The notes: generated from the sequence alone by a model not told the origin. Counted from the first letter of the stretch, positions 1 through 7,059 are shown. The stretch: 14,915 nt of DNA from DATFES01 sp035457725 (GCA_035457725.1 DATIBC010000075.1:1-14915); one strand, 5' to 3'. Numbers and translations: made by a program.

Positions 1-426
1 GAAATGCGGTCGGCCGGCGACGCCGCGAATCGTGATCCGGTTCCAGTCGATCGCCACGCTTTCGCGATAAACTCCTCCGACGACCTCGATCAGTGCGCCA
101 TCGCCCGCGTACTGAAGCGCTTGGGAAAGCGTGCGCGGTCCATCACCCCAACCGACGCAGATGGCGTTCGCCGAGCAAGGTCCCGGCTGCTGCCGCTGTC
201 CGCTTGGCGGCGGGGCGATGACCTCGATTTGACCGTCGGGCCTGCGCCGCAGCGGTCCAATCGGCGACGGCGCCGGAGGCAAACCCGGCGGCTGAGCCTG
301 CGCGAAGTGGCGCTCGTCGGTCGACTCCACCGAACGAAGATCATCGGCGGCGAGCGGCCGGCCAAGCACGACGGTCGCCAAGAGCGCGGCCGCGCAACCG
401 ACGATCGCCCGAATGGACCGACGCAT
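1..426 (-). CDS. Secreted right-handed beta-helix protein, N-terminal part (C-terminus beyond window)
   Basis: The reading frame is open from 426 to the left edge (142 codons), so the C-terminus is missing. It begins MRRSIRAIVGCAAALLATVV, a signal peptide with an Ala-rich end (PLAAD), so the product is probably periplasmic or secreted. A Pro/Gln-rich linker follows (about residues 40-80), then CSANAICVGWGD. The last stretch (TLSQALQYAGDGALIEVVGG, then VYRESVAIDWNRITIRGVAG) has the opening pattern of pectate-lyase-like parallel beta-helix proteins: a 'set of events' helix, then a first strand turning on GxY. The substrate cannot be told without the rest. Start choice: ATG at 426 has no clear ribosome site, whereas a GTG at 447, in frame, has GAGG eight bases before it and would add seven residues. 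Either keeps the signal peptide. It is divergent from the sugar dehydrogenase gene. Confidence 0.7.
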   Translation of the reverse strand, partial: MRRSIRAIVGCAAALLATVVLGRPLAADDLRSVESTDERHFAQAQPPGLPPAPSPIGPLRRRPDGQIEVIAPPPSGQRQQPGPCSANAICVGWGDGPRTLSQALQYAGDGALIEVVGGVYRESVAIDWNRITIRGVAGRPHF

Positions 427-579
427 TCTGAAGCCAATTTCCGGCACCAGTTTCGCCTCGTATCGACGCTGCACCACGCAAGTCTTGACATCCTACACCC
501 GAATCGACGCGGCCGGGATAACTTCGCCCGCCGCGGCGCTGAACTTCATGCGTTTTGACATTAACCATGATATTCGACT

Positions 580-598
580 AAGCGGGTGCAGCCCGCTT
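580..598 (+). other. Stem-loop in the leader of the sugar dehydrogenase gene
   Basis: AAGCGGG (580-586) and CCCGCTT (592-598) form a perfect 7-bp stem with a 5-base loop. It lies between the divergent beta-helix and tviB-like genes and contains a possible TTG start at 597. No T-run follows it. It may be a leader hairpin; its role is unknown. Confidence 0.4.
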
Positions 599-623
599 GG
601 CGTCAATACAAGGTCCAACTCCC

Positions 624-1904
624 GTGCCGTCTCCCCGCATCGCCGTGATTGGCCTCGGTTACGTCGGATTGCCGTTGGCCGCTGCCCTGGCGCGCCATTA
701 CGACGTGGTCGGCTTCGACATCAGCTTGTCCCGCGTAGCCGAGCTTGCCCGCGCGCATGACCGCACTGGCGAGATCGATGCGCAGACGCTGCGGGAGCTT
801 TCGCTACGCCCGACGACCGAGGCGGCCGCGCTCAAGGGGTGTGAAATCTTCATCATCACCGTTCCAACGCCGGTCGATCGCGACAATCGACCCGACCTGG
901 GCGCGGTGATCGCCGCATGCCGCACGGTCGGGGCGGCGCTCAGCCGCGGAGCGATCGTCGTGCTGGAGAGCACGGTCTATCCTGGCGTGACCGAGGACAT
1001 ATGCGGGCCCGAGTTGGCGAGGGCTTCGGGAATGAAGTGCGGCGGCGATTTCTTTCTCGGCTATAGCCCGGAACGGATCAACCCCGGCGACCGCGAACAC
1101 ACCGTCGAGCGAATCGCCAAAGTCGTTGCCGGCCAGACGCCCGAAGTGACGGCGCGCTTGGCCGAGATATACGGCCGCATCACCTCGGGAGGCGTGTTCC
1201 AAGCTCGCGACATCAAGACGGCCGAGGCGGCAAAGGTCATCGAAAACGCGCAGCGCGACATCAACATCGCCTTCATGAACGAGGTCACCACGATCTTCAA
1301 TCGCCTTGGACTGTCGATTCATGACGTGCTCGATGCATCCCGGACCAAGTGGAATTTTCTTCCTTTCACGCCGGGACTCGTCGGCGGCCATTGCATCGGG
1401 GTCGATCCATACTACCTCTCGACGCTCGCCGAGCGGCTTGGTCACCATCCGCAGATCATTCTCGCCGGCCGGCGAACCAACGACGCGATGAGCCATTACA
1501 TTGCCGGCGCGGTGGCACAGCAGATCGCCCGTCGACGTCCGCTCGAGGGGGCGCGCGTCCTTGTCCTCGGCTTAACTTTCAAAGAGAACGTTCCCGACCT
1601 GCGAAATTCCAAAGTCGTCGACATCGTCAAGGCGCTCGCCGCGCAGGGCTGCAAGGTGGAGGTCTACGACCCGCTCGCCGACCGCGAGGAAGCCCGCGCC
1701 GAGTACGGTGTCGATCTGCTCGGCGGGCTCGACGGCATCGCACCCTTCGACGCGGTGATCGGCGCCGTCCCGCATGAGGCATTCAAGCGACTGCCACCTG
1801 CCAAGCTAGACGCGCTCGTCGCGCCGTCGGGGCTGCTGGCCGACATCAAAGGGATTTGGCGAACGGCCCAGCTTGCGCCGCATGTCCGCCGCTGGCAGCT
1901 CTAG
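624..1904 (+). CDS. tviB: UDP-N-acetylhexosamine 6-dehydrogenase (TviB/WbpO/WbpA type)
   Basis: Nucleotide-sugar dehydrogenase of the UDP-glucose/GDP-mannose dehydrogenase family. It should oxidise C6 of a UDP-N-acetylhexosamine to the uronate with two NAD+, in the cytoplasm, feeding capsule, LPS or exopolysaccharide synthesis. Seen: Rossmann motif GLGYVG near residue 10; VPTPVD and ESTVYPGVTE loops; SPERINPGD; central domain EAAKVIENAQRDINIAFMNE; catalytic Cys257 in LVGGHCIGVDPYYL; C-terminal domain GLTFKENVPDLRNSK. The GHCIGVDPYY and FKENVPDLRNSK wording is that of the TviB/WbpO branch rather than UDP-glucose dehydrogenase (family knowledge). Length of 426 aa is usual. GTG at 624 is preferred because AAGG lies at 610-613 and the protein then begins just before the Rossmann strand. 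TTG at 597 is an alternative but sits inside a hairpin. No epimerase or glycosyltransferase is nearby, so the exact substrate is unproven. Confidence 0.88.
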   Translation: MPSPRIAVIGLGYVGLPLAAALARHYDVVGFDISLSRVAELARAHDRTGEIDAQTLRELSLRPTTEAAALKGCEIFIITVPTPVDRDNRPDLGAVIAACRTVGAALSRGAIVVLESTVYPGVTEDICGPELARASGMKCGGDFFLGYSPERINPGDREHTVERIAKVVAGQTPEVTARLAEIYGRITSGGVFQARDIKTAEAAKVIENAQRDINIAFMNEVTTIFNRLGLSIHDVLDASRTKWNFLPFTPGLVGGHCIGVDPYYLSTLAERLGHHPQIILAGRRTNDAMSHYIAGAVAQQIARRRPLEGARVLVLGLTFKENVPDLRNSKVVDIVKALAAQGCKVEVYDPLADREEARAEYGVDLLGGLDGIAPFDAVIGAVPHEAFKRLPPAKLDALVAPSGLLADIKGIWRTAQLAPHVRRWQL

Positions 1905-1942
1905 GCGGGAATAGCCCCGCGGTTCGCCCGTTCTTCTGGCGG

Positions 1943-1962
1943 CGCGGCCGCTTCCGGCCGCG
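1943..1962 (+). other. GC-rich stem-loop between tviB-like gene and the small secreted-protein gene
   Basis: CGCGGCCG (1943-1950) pairs with CGGCCGCG (1955-1962) around a CTTC loop. It lies 39 bases after the dehydrogenase stop and 11 bases before the ribosome site of the next gene. No T-run follows, so it could be an atypical terminator or a leader hairpin. Confidence 0.4.
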
Positions 1963-1989
1963 GCATTCACTCCAAAGGAGATGTGGTCA

Positions 1990-2289
1990 ATGCCTAACAC
2001 GACGCGCGCCCTTGCTCTGGCCTTGGCGCTTGGACTATCGCTGCCCGCGACTGCCCAGCAGGCGAGCCCGGCGACGCCCGCCCAACCGGCGCAGCCGGCG
2101 GCGCCCGCCAAGAAGGCCGAGACGGCGCCGACGAAAAAGCCGGCGAAAGCTAACGCCGAAACCAAAGCTACGGCCGAAACCAAAGCTACGGCTGAAACCA
2201 AAGCGCAGAAGAAAGGCGCCGAACAGGGCAAGAAAACCGGCGTCGAGCAGGGCAAACGCAAGGGAACGGAGAAGGAGAAGAAGTCGTAG
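1990..2289 (+). CDS. Small secreted Lys/Ala/Pro-rich low-complexity protein
   Basis: A 99-aa product that I cannot assign to a named family. It begins with a signal peptide (MPNTTRALALALALGLSLPA, then TAQQ). The mature part is entirely low-complexity: a Pro/Ala stretch (SPATPAQPAQPAAPAKK), then three near-identical AETKAT-type six-residue repeats from 2155 to 2208, and a strongly basic Gly/Lys/Glu tail ending KKS. No cysteine and no hydrophobic core are evident, so it is probably disordered, exported and positively charged. Start: AAAGGAG at 1974-1980 abuts an ATG at 1981, so the in-frame ATG at 1990, with correct spacing, is chosen. Histone-H1-like or envelope-associated roles are conceivable but unsupported. 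It shares orientation with the flanking genes. Confidence 0.65.
   Translation: MPNTTRALALALALGLSLPATAQQASPATPAQPAQPAAPAKKAETAPTKKPAKANAETKATAETKATAETKAQKKGAEQGKKTGVEQGKRKGTEKEKKS
2155..2208 (+). repeat. Three tandem 18-bp coding repeats
   Basis: Copies at 2155-2172, 2173-2190 and 2191-2208 read GCC GAA ACC AAA GCT ACG; the first two are identical, and the third differs at its third base and in its last two codons. They encode AETKAT, AETKAT and AETKAQ. The near-identity at DNA level suggests recent duplication by slippage. Confidence 0.8.
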
Positions 2290-2644
2290 CTAAGTCCGGC
2301 ATCGTAGCGGGAGCGGCATACCGCTCGATCGCCGACGAAAGGCCGCCCGGGGCGGTTGATCGCTACCGCACCCGGGCACGCCGCCGACATCGTCGGCGCG
2401 CGCGATGACCGTCTGACCGGCGTCTTCGTCTTGTCGGTCATCCGGCTGTCACCGTTTCGCCCGAACTTTGTCGCTCGTCGGACAGCCGCCTCTATACCAA
2501 GTCGATTCATATCCAGACGTCGCCGTCGACGCATTGAACGCGCTTCGACCGTTGGGACCGAAATCCCGCGCGGTTCGTCGACCGTCGCCGGCCGCCGTCG
2601 CGGATGCACTGCCGGATATCCGTTTTCAACGGAGGAGAGTCGAC
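2290..2644. other. Intergenic stretch with two stem-loops, no convincing gene
   Basis: These 355 bases separate the two small secreted-protein genes. Two short hairpins lie near the left end. The frame of the downstream gene stays open leftwards to 2468, but the strong ribosome site at 2631-2637 places the true start at 2645. I see no clear sigma70 promoter; TATACC near 2493 has only a poor TTGTCG about 19 bases upstream. Confidence 0.5.
2311..2355 (+). terminator. Possible termination region: two adjacent stem-loops after the small basic protein gene
   Basis: GAGCGG (2311-2316) pairs with CCGCTC (2321-2326) around CATA. Then CCGCC (2343-2347) pairs with GGCGG (2351-2355) and is followed only by TT. 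Both lie within 70 bases of the stop at 2289. The lack of a T-run makes intrinsic termination uncertain. Confidence 0.35.
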
Positions 2645-3157
2645 ATGATCTCGAAACGTTTCGTCAGCATGGTGGCCGTCCTGGCGATGATCGCGGTTCC
2701 CGCGTTCGCGCAGGACTCGAGCAAGCCAATGACCTCCGCGACATCGTCGATCGATACTTCGACCGTCCCGGTGATCACCGAACAGAAGCCGACCGAACTG
2801 CGAGCCAATTCGATCATCGGCATGCGCGTCAGCGGCGCTCAGGACGAGAAAATCGGCAAGGTTTATGACTTGGTCCTCGACCCGCAGGGCAAGATCACCG
2901 GTGTCGTGCTATCGGTCGGCGGCGTTCTTGGCTTCGGCGACAAGCGCATCGCCCTGCCTGTGGAGAAAGTCCGACTGATAGGCGGCGAGCGCGGCGCGAT
3001 CGTCGATATGTCGCGCGACGAACTCGTCAAGGCGCCGGACTTCAAGACCAAGGAGCAGATCGAGGCCGAGCGGCACGCCGAGTTGGCGCGCCAGCAAGCC
3101 GAACGCGAGCGTGCTTCGCAGCTTCCTGGTGCAGGTCGGACAACGCCTAGCCGCTGA
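2645..3157 (+). CDS. Periplasmic PRC-barrel domain protein
   Basis: A 170-aa exported protein. Signal peptide MISKRFVSMVAVLAMIAVPAFA ends before QDSS. A Ser/Thr-rich spacer precedes the PRC-barrel domain at about residues 55-125 (RANSIIGMRVSGAQDEKIGK, then VYDLVLDPQGKITGVVLSVG). The GxxV...GxIxxV..VGG pattern with a following L-PxxKV strand is typical of the family. The C-terminal tail from about residue 135 is a charged Glu/Arg/Gln-rich helix (QIEAERHAELARQQAERERA), probably coiled coil. PRC-barrels occur in photosynthetic reaction-centre H subunits, RimM and many uncharacterised periplasmic stress proteins; the last group fits best here (inference). GGAGGAG at 2631-2637 sets the ATG start. 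Confidence 0.8.
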   Translation: MISKRFVSMVAVLAMIAVPAFAQDSSKPMTSATSSIDTSTVPVITEQKPTELRANSIIGMRVSGAQDEKIGKVYDLVLDPQGKITGVVLSVGGVLGFGDKRIALPVEKVRLIGGERGAIVDMSRDELVKAPDFKTKEQIEAERHAELARQQAERERASQLPGAGRTTPSR

Positions 3158-3198
3158 TCGGCGGAACCAGGATCAAGGTTCGCGGTCGCCGCCGCGTC

Positions 3199-3798
3199 TC
3201 ACGCGCGGCGGCGATCGGCGTCGCGTCCGGACCCAACGCCGGCAAGCCAGCCGCGGCTCTCGACGGCCGCAACGGTCCGCCGCGCGATCTCGGCTGCCGG
3301 CACCTTGGCACGCCGCCACGAACGTCGCAGCGCGCCGAGCAGGGCAACGCGTCCGGCCCATTCCGGTCCGAACAGCGCTGCGATATGCTCGCGCAGCCTT
3401 CGGGAGAGTGCCGGGCTGACGCCGTTCGTCGAAACCGCGATCGTCAGGTCGCCGCGCCGGACCACCGCCGGCATCTGGATCGTGCACAGTCGAGGCTGAT
3501 CTTCGACATGGACGAGTGCGCCGGCTCGTCCGGCCAGTCCGGCGATGTCGGCGCTTGATGTTACGCCGAGATCGCAAATGAAGACGATGGTCGTGCCGGC
3601 GAGATCGGTCATCGTCGGCTCGCGGCGGACCAGGCGCGCGCCCGCCGCAAGCTCGAGCGCCGCGCTGGGTGCGGCCGAAAAGACGCGGAGATCGCCGGAT
3701 CCGTCGGCGTCCAGCTGAGCCAGTCTTCGGACCGCGGCCTCGCCGTCGCCGATCACGACGACGCGGGCACGCGCGAGATCGAGCAGGATCGGAAACAT
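3199..3798 (-). CDS. Precorrin-2 dehydrogenase / sirohydrochlorin ferrochelatase-type protein (CysG N-domain-like)
   Basis: A 199-aa stand-alone version of the CysG N-terminal module (Met8p/SirC group). This family oxidises precorrin-2 to sirohydrochlorin with NAD+, and some members also insert iron, giving siroheme. Seen: MFPILLDLARARVVVIGDGE with a GxGxxA-type nucleotide site; the VHVEDQPRLCTIQMPAVVRRGDL segment corresponding to the family's N-x-x-D-x-P-x-x-C-x-F/I-x-x-PA region; and AVSTNGVSPALSRRLRE, the conserved ST-G-SP-LA/S-RLR motif. The ATG at 3798 overlaps the cysI stop by one base (TGATG), indicating translational coupling. A GTG at 3810 is a less likely start. The SAM-uroporphyrinogen methyltransferase half of CysG is absent, so precorrin-2 must come from elsewhere. 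Its place behind cysI explains its job: supplying siroheme for sulfite reduction. Confidence 0.85.
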   Translation of the reverse strand: MFPILLDLARARVVVIGDGEAAVRRLAQLDADGSGDLRVFSAAPSAALELAAGARLVRREPTMTDLAGTTIVFICDLGVTSSADIAGLAGRAGALVHVEDQPRLCTIQMPAVVRRGDLTIAVSTNGVSPALSRRLREHIAALFGPEWAGRVALLGALRRSWRRAKVPAAEIARRTVAAVESRGWLAGVGSGRDADRRRA

Positions 3799-5543
3799 CA
3801 ATCCCCGCACGCCCGCCGGTCAGCGCCGGTCGACGTGGCGACCAGCTCGCGTAATAGTTCGACGGGATGACGATGGCAAAAATCTCCGAATCCCTCGCCG
3901 GGGTTGCGGCAACGGGCGAAGAAGGCGAACAGGGGTTCGAGCGTCGCCGCGATATCGCCATAAGCGACTTTGTCGAGCAGACGTTCGGACAACCGCGTGC
4001 CCTCGAAATCGCCGCCGACATAGAGCGCGTAATGTCCGGGCATGCGGCCGACGATGCCGATATCGCCGGCATAGGGCCGCGCGCATCCATTGGGACAGCC
4101 GGTGATTCGGACGCTGATCCGCTCGTCGCCGAGACCGTGGCCGACGAGCGCCGCCTCGATCGCGCCGATGAGATCGTCCTTGACCCGCTCGGCCTCGCTC
4201 AGCGCGAGGCCGCATGTCGGCAGCGCCGGACAGGCGAGCGACCAGCGCGCGACAGGAGAGAACTCGCGCGCCAGCCGTACCCCGTGCTTCCGCAACACCA
4301 GCTCGATGGCTGGGCGGTCCGCCTCGGCAACGTCAGCAAGAAGAATGTCCTGTTGCGGCGTCAAGATCGGCGTTGGCTGGTAGCGCGCGATCGCTTCGCG
4401 CAAGGCGGATCGCAGGCGCACGGCGCCTTGGTCCTTGATTCGGCCGCTGGTGATCGGAACGCCGAGATACCAGCGCCCGTCGCCTTGAGGGTGCCATCCG
4501 AGGTGGTCAACAATCCTGAACGGCGGCATCGGCCTGGGCTCCGCGAGGGGCCCGCCGAAATAGGATTCGAGCGTCTGCTTAATCCATGCCGCGCCGCGCG
4601 CGTCGACCAGGTACTTCAATCGTGCATGCTTGCGATTGGCGCGATCGCCATGATCGCGCTGCAATCGCACGACCGCCTGGACCGCGGGGAGCAGGTCGTC
4701 GGGAGCGACGAACGCGATCGGCGAGGCCAGTCGCGGATAGGTGTCAGGATTGCCGTGCGTCATGCCGAGGCCGCCGCCCAGCGCCAGATTGTACCCGCGT
4801 AGTTCGCCAGCCTCGAATAGCGCGATGATGGCGAGATCGTTGGTCAGCACGTCGATCGAATTGTCATCGGGCGTGGCGATGCCGATCTTGAACTTGCGCG
4901 GCAGATAGGCGGCGCCATAGAGCGGCTCCTCCTCGAGCGGGGCGCCTACTAGCGGTTCGCCGTCGACCCAGATCTCGTGATAGGCGCGCGTGCGAGGGCT
5001 GAGCGCCGCCGACAGAAGGCGCGCGTCTTCCTGCAGCCGGCGATGAACCGCATCGGCGATCGGCGCCGGCGTCGCCGTCACATTGCGCACCACGTCGCCG
5101 CAGGCGGCCAGCGTCGTCAGCATGACTTCATTGATTCCCGCCATCGTCGCCTTGAGCTCGCCGGAGGCGACGCCGTGAAATTGGATGGTCTGGCGGGTGG
5201 TGATGCGCAAGCTGCGGCCGCCATGACGTTCGGCGAGCGCGTCGAGGGCGAGGTATTGCGCCGGCGTGAGCCGTCCAGCCGGAATGCGGACGCGAACCAT
5301 GAAGGATACGTCCTTCGACTTCCCCGCCTGCTTCAGTGCCGTCGCGCTGTCGCGGTCGTAACCCTGGTAGATGCCGTGAAATTTGAGCAGCTGCTTGTCG
5401 GCCTCGCCGAACTCGCTCGCCCCTTCGGCGATGGATCGGGCGATCGTTCCGCGCAGCCGGTGGCTGACGGACTTGATGACTTCGACCTTGGAGTGCTTTG
5501 CCGCCAGCGCTCGCGGCCGCGACCGATCTTCGACGATGCTCAT
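3798..5543 (-). CDS. cysI: Assimilatory sulfite reductase hemoprotein (siroheme / 4Fe-4S)
   Basis: 581-aa cytoplasmic sulfite reductase beta subunit, reducing sulfite to sulfide with six electrons for cysteine synthesis. Seen: N-terminal ferredoxin-like half with DKQLLKFHGIYQGYDRD and FMVRVRIPAGRLTPAQY; LRITTRQTIQFHGV, the siroheme-contact region; ACGDVVRNVTATPAP; LPRKFKIGIA; HARLKYLVDARG; and the C-terminal cluster motifs Cys438-x5-Cys444 (ACPALPTCGLALSEAER) and Cys483-x3-Cys487 (TGCPNGCARPY), which bind the 4Fe-4S cluster bridged to siroheme. Length matches CysI. The electron donor is unclear: no CysJ flavoprotein, cysH or cysD/N lies in the window, so it could use NADPH via a distant CysJ or ferredoxin. 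A nitrite reductase is the main alternative. The start is 23-30 bases from a predicted promoter; no strong ribosome site is seen. Confidence 0.93.
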   Translation of the reverse strand: MSIVEDRSRPRALAAKHSKVEVIKSVSHRLRGTIARSIAEGASEFGEADKQLLKFHGIYQGYDRDSATALKQAGKSKDVSFMVRVRIPAGRLTPAQYLALDALAERHGGRSLRITTRQTIQFHGVASGELKATMAGINEVMLTTLAACGDVVRNVTATPAPIADAVHRRLQEDARLLSAALSPRTRAYHEIWVDGEPLVGAPLEEEPLYGAAYLPRKFKIGIATPDDNSIDVLTNDLAIIALFEAGELRGYNLALGGGLGMTHGNPDTYPRLASPIAFVAPDDLLPAVQAVVRLQRDHGDRANRKHARLKYLVDARGAAWIKQTLESYFGGPLAEPRPMPPFRIVDHLGWHPQGDGRWYLGVPITSGRIKDQGAVRLRSALREAIARYQPTPILTPQQDILLADVAEADRPAIELVLRKHGVRLAREFSPVARWSLACPALPTCGLALSEAERVKDDLIGAIEAALVGHGLGDERISVRITGCPNGCARPYAGDIGIVGRMPGHYALYVGGDFEGTRLSERLLDKVAYGDIAATLEPLFAFFARCRNPGEGFGDFCHRHPVELLRELVATSTGADRRACGD

Positions 5544-5565
5544 TGGGCCAATCCAAATTTACATG

Positions 5566-5594
5566 TTGACATAGTATAAAACTGTTCTTATACA
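5566..5594 (+). promoter_or_regulatory. Sigma70-like promoter for the peroxiredoxin gene
   Basis: TTGACA (5566-5571), a perfect -35, is followed after 17 bases by TATACA (5589-5594). The predicted start, near 5601, leaves a leader of about 140 bases before the peroxiredoxin ATG. It overlaps the opposing cysI promoter almost completely. Confidence 0.7.
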
Positions 5595-5603
5595 CTCTGT
5601 CAA
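5573..5603 (-). promoter_or_regulatory. Sigma70-like promoter for cysI
   Basis: On the minus strand TTGACA (5603-5598) is followed after 19 bases by TATACT (5578-5573); a poorer TTTATA has 17-base spacing. The predicted start near 5566 gives a short leader of about 23 bases to the cysI ATG. The 19-base spacer is long, which would suit an activator-dependent promoter (inference). Confidence 0.6.
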
Positions 5604-5640
5604 TGTGAAATAACTTGAATCACAGAAAAGCGATGTGAAA
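5603..5640. promoter_or_regulatory. Possible operator: TGTGA-N11-TCACA dyad and 30-bp-spaced ATGTGAAA repeat
   Basis: TGTGA (5604-5608) and TCACA (5620-5624) form an interrupted dyad. ATGTGAAA occurs at 5603-5610 and again at 5633-5640, exactly 30 bases (about three helical turns) apart. The site would lie just downstream of the peroxiredoxin start and about 40-60 bases upstream of the cysI start. The half-site resembles the CRP/FNR type, but the 11-base gap is not that of CRP. The binding protein is unknown. Confidence 0.45.
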
Positions 5641-5667
5641 CAGGCGTGAGCGCAGCCAGTTGCGGCG

Positions 5668-5683
5668 GCCGGCTTCCGCCGGC
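5668..5683 (+). other. Leader stem-loop before the peroxiredoxin gene
   Basis: GCCGGC (5668-5673) and GCCGGC (5678-5683) pair around TTCC within the long predicted leader. It is a short stem; a role in mRNA stability or translation is only a possibility. Confidence 0.3.
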
Positions 5684-5738
5684 GTCGAGGCGGCGGGCGC
5701 TCGTCGCGTCAACACCACGAGCAGGAAAGGAAACGGCG

Positions 5739-6392
<654 letters not shown>

Positions 6393-6412
6393 CGCCGGGG
6401 GTCGCGCGCGGC

Positions 6413-6443
6413 GCGTGGGGCCGCTCCTCCATCGGCCCCGCGC
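6413..6443 (+). terminator. Strong GC-rich stem-loop after the peroxiredoxin gene
   Basis: GCGTGGGGCCG (6413-6423) pairs over 11 positions, one of them G-U, with CGGCCCCGCGC (6433-6443) around a nine-base loop. It starts 20 bases after the peroxiredoxin stop. There is no T-run, so it may act as an RNA 3' stabiliser or a non-canonical terminator. Confidence 0.45.
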
Positions 6444-6471
6444 CCGCAGCGCACGCTGACGCGATTCGACC

Positions 6472-7059
6472 ATGTATCTTTCGCCGTCAGTTCAAAGCAT
6501 GTTCGAGCGGCGCGGATTTGTCTTCGAGCGCAGCCTGCTGGCGCGGGAGGAGACTTGGGTCATCGCTGACGCCGTGCGGCGCGGTCGCGCGGCCGATGCC
6601 GCGCCGACATGGTCTCGGCACCGCCGACTCCTGGCGATATCGGCGCTGCTGAGCGGGCACGCCGTCACCTTCGCCGGCCATGACATCGACGAAATCGCCG
6701 CGGCCCGCGGCGACGACCGCACGAAGTTGGTGGCCGCGATTTTCCTAGGCGACTTGGATCCGTGCGAGCGCACGCTGCTCGTGGCCCCGGGATCGCACCG
6801 TCTTAGGCGATCGGCCACACCGGGCCATCTTGCGGCGTACCTCGAGTGGATGGCGTCCGGACACGAGCTCGAGATGCTATCGGGCTCGGCCGGCTCGGTG
6901 GCGTTTCTCGATCCTCGCCTGTTTTTCATGCTTAGCCGCTCGCTTGGCGCACGATCGCGGACGATCCTTTTCTTGAGCTACCGCGCTGCCTCAGCCAGCG
7001 TTCCTTGGTTGGACGAGGCGACGCTTTGGCCGCCCGCGCATGCCTGGACTGCCGGGTGA
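6472..7059 (+). CDS. Small phytanoyl-CoA dioxygenase (PhyH)-like protein, iron ligands apparently missing
   Basis: A 195-aa product resembling the PhyH/ectoine-hydroxylase double-stranded beta-helix family. The start SVQSMFERRGFVFERSLL matches the family's 'fxxxGyvvvrnlL' opening. VAPGSHRL (104-111) matches the 'viPGSHr' strand. GSVAFLDPRLF (141-151) with SRTILFLSYRAA matches the final strands. It is shorter than the usual 250-300 aa. No HxD/HxE motif is present, and the residue expected to be the distal His after DPRL is Phe/Met. So Fe(II)/2-oxoglutarate catalysis looks lost. This is a weak resemblance judged by eye; a diverged or structural role is possible. ATG at 6472 has no clear ribosome site; ATG at 6499 is an alternative. 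It lies just upstream of the photolyase operon but before that operon's predicted promoter. Confidence 0.55.
   Translation: MYLSPSVQSMFERRGFVFERSLLAREETWVIADAVRRGRAADAAPTWSRHRRLLAISALLSGHAVTFAGHDIDEIAAARGDDRTKLVAAIFLGDLDPCERTLLVAPGSHRLRRSATPGHLAAYLEWMASGHELEMLSGSAGSVAFLDPRLFFMLSRSLGARSRTILFLSYRAASASVPWLDEATLWPPAHAWTAG

Larger units (their letters stand above)
5566..5603. repeat. Large inverted repeat spanning both divergent promoters
   Basis: The left arm TTGACATAGTATAA (5566-5579) matches the reverse complement of the right arm (5588-5603), which reads TTGACAGAGTGTATAA on the minus strand. The arms differ by one base change and a two-base insertion, around an eight-base centre. Each arm carries one promoter's -35 and the other promoter's -10. 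Confidence 0.75.

Noticed and set aside
485..560. Two TTGACA boxes (485-490 and 555-560) in the gap before the sugar dehydrogenase gene
   Set aside because: Neither has a convincing -10 box 16-18 bases downstream, so I do not call a promoter.
3867..4802. 311-codon plus-strand frame opposite cysI
   Set aside because: It is the complement of conserved sulfite reductase motifs, with no ribosome site or domain pattern of its own.
5604..5624. Calling TGTGA-N11-TCACA a CRP/FNR site
   Set aside because: CRP requires a six-base gap between these half-sites and FNR different half-sites, so it is kept only as an unassigned dyad.
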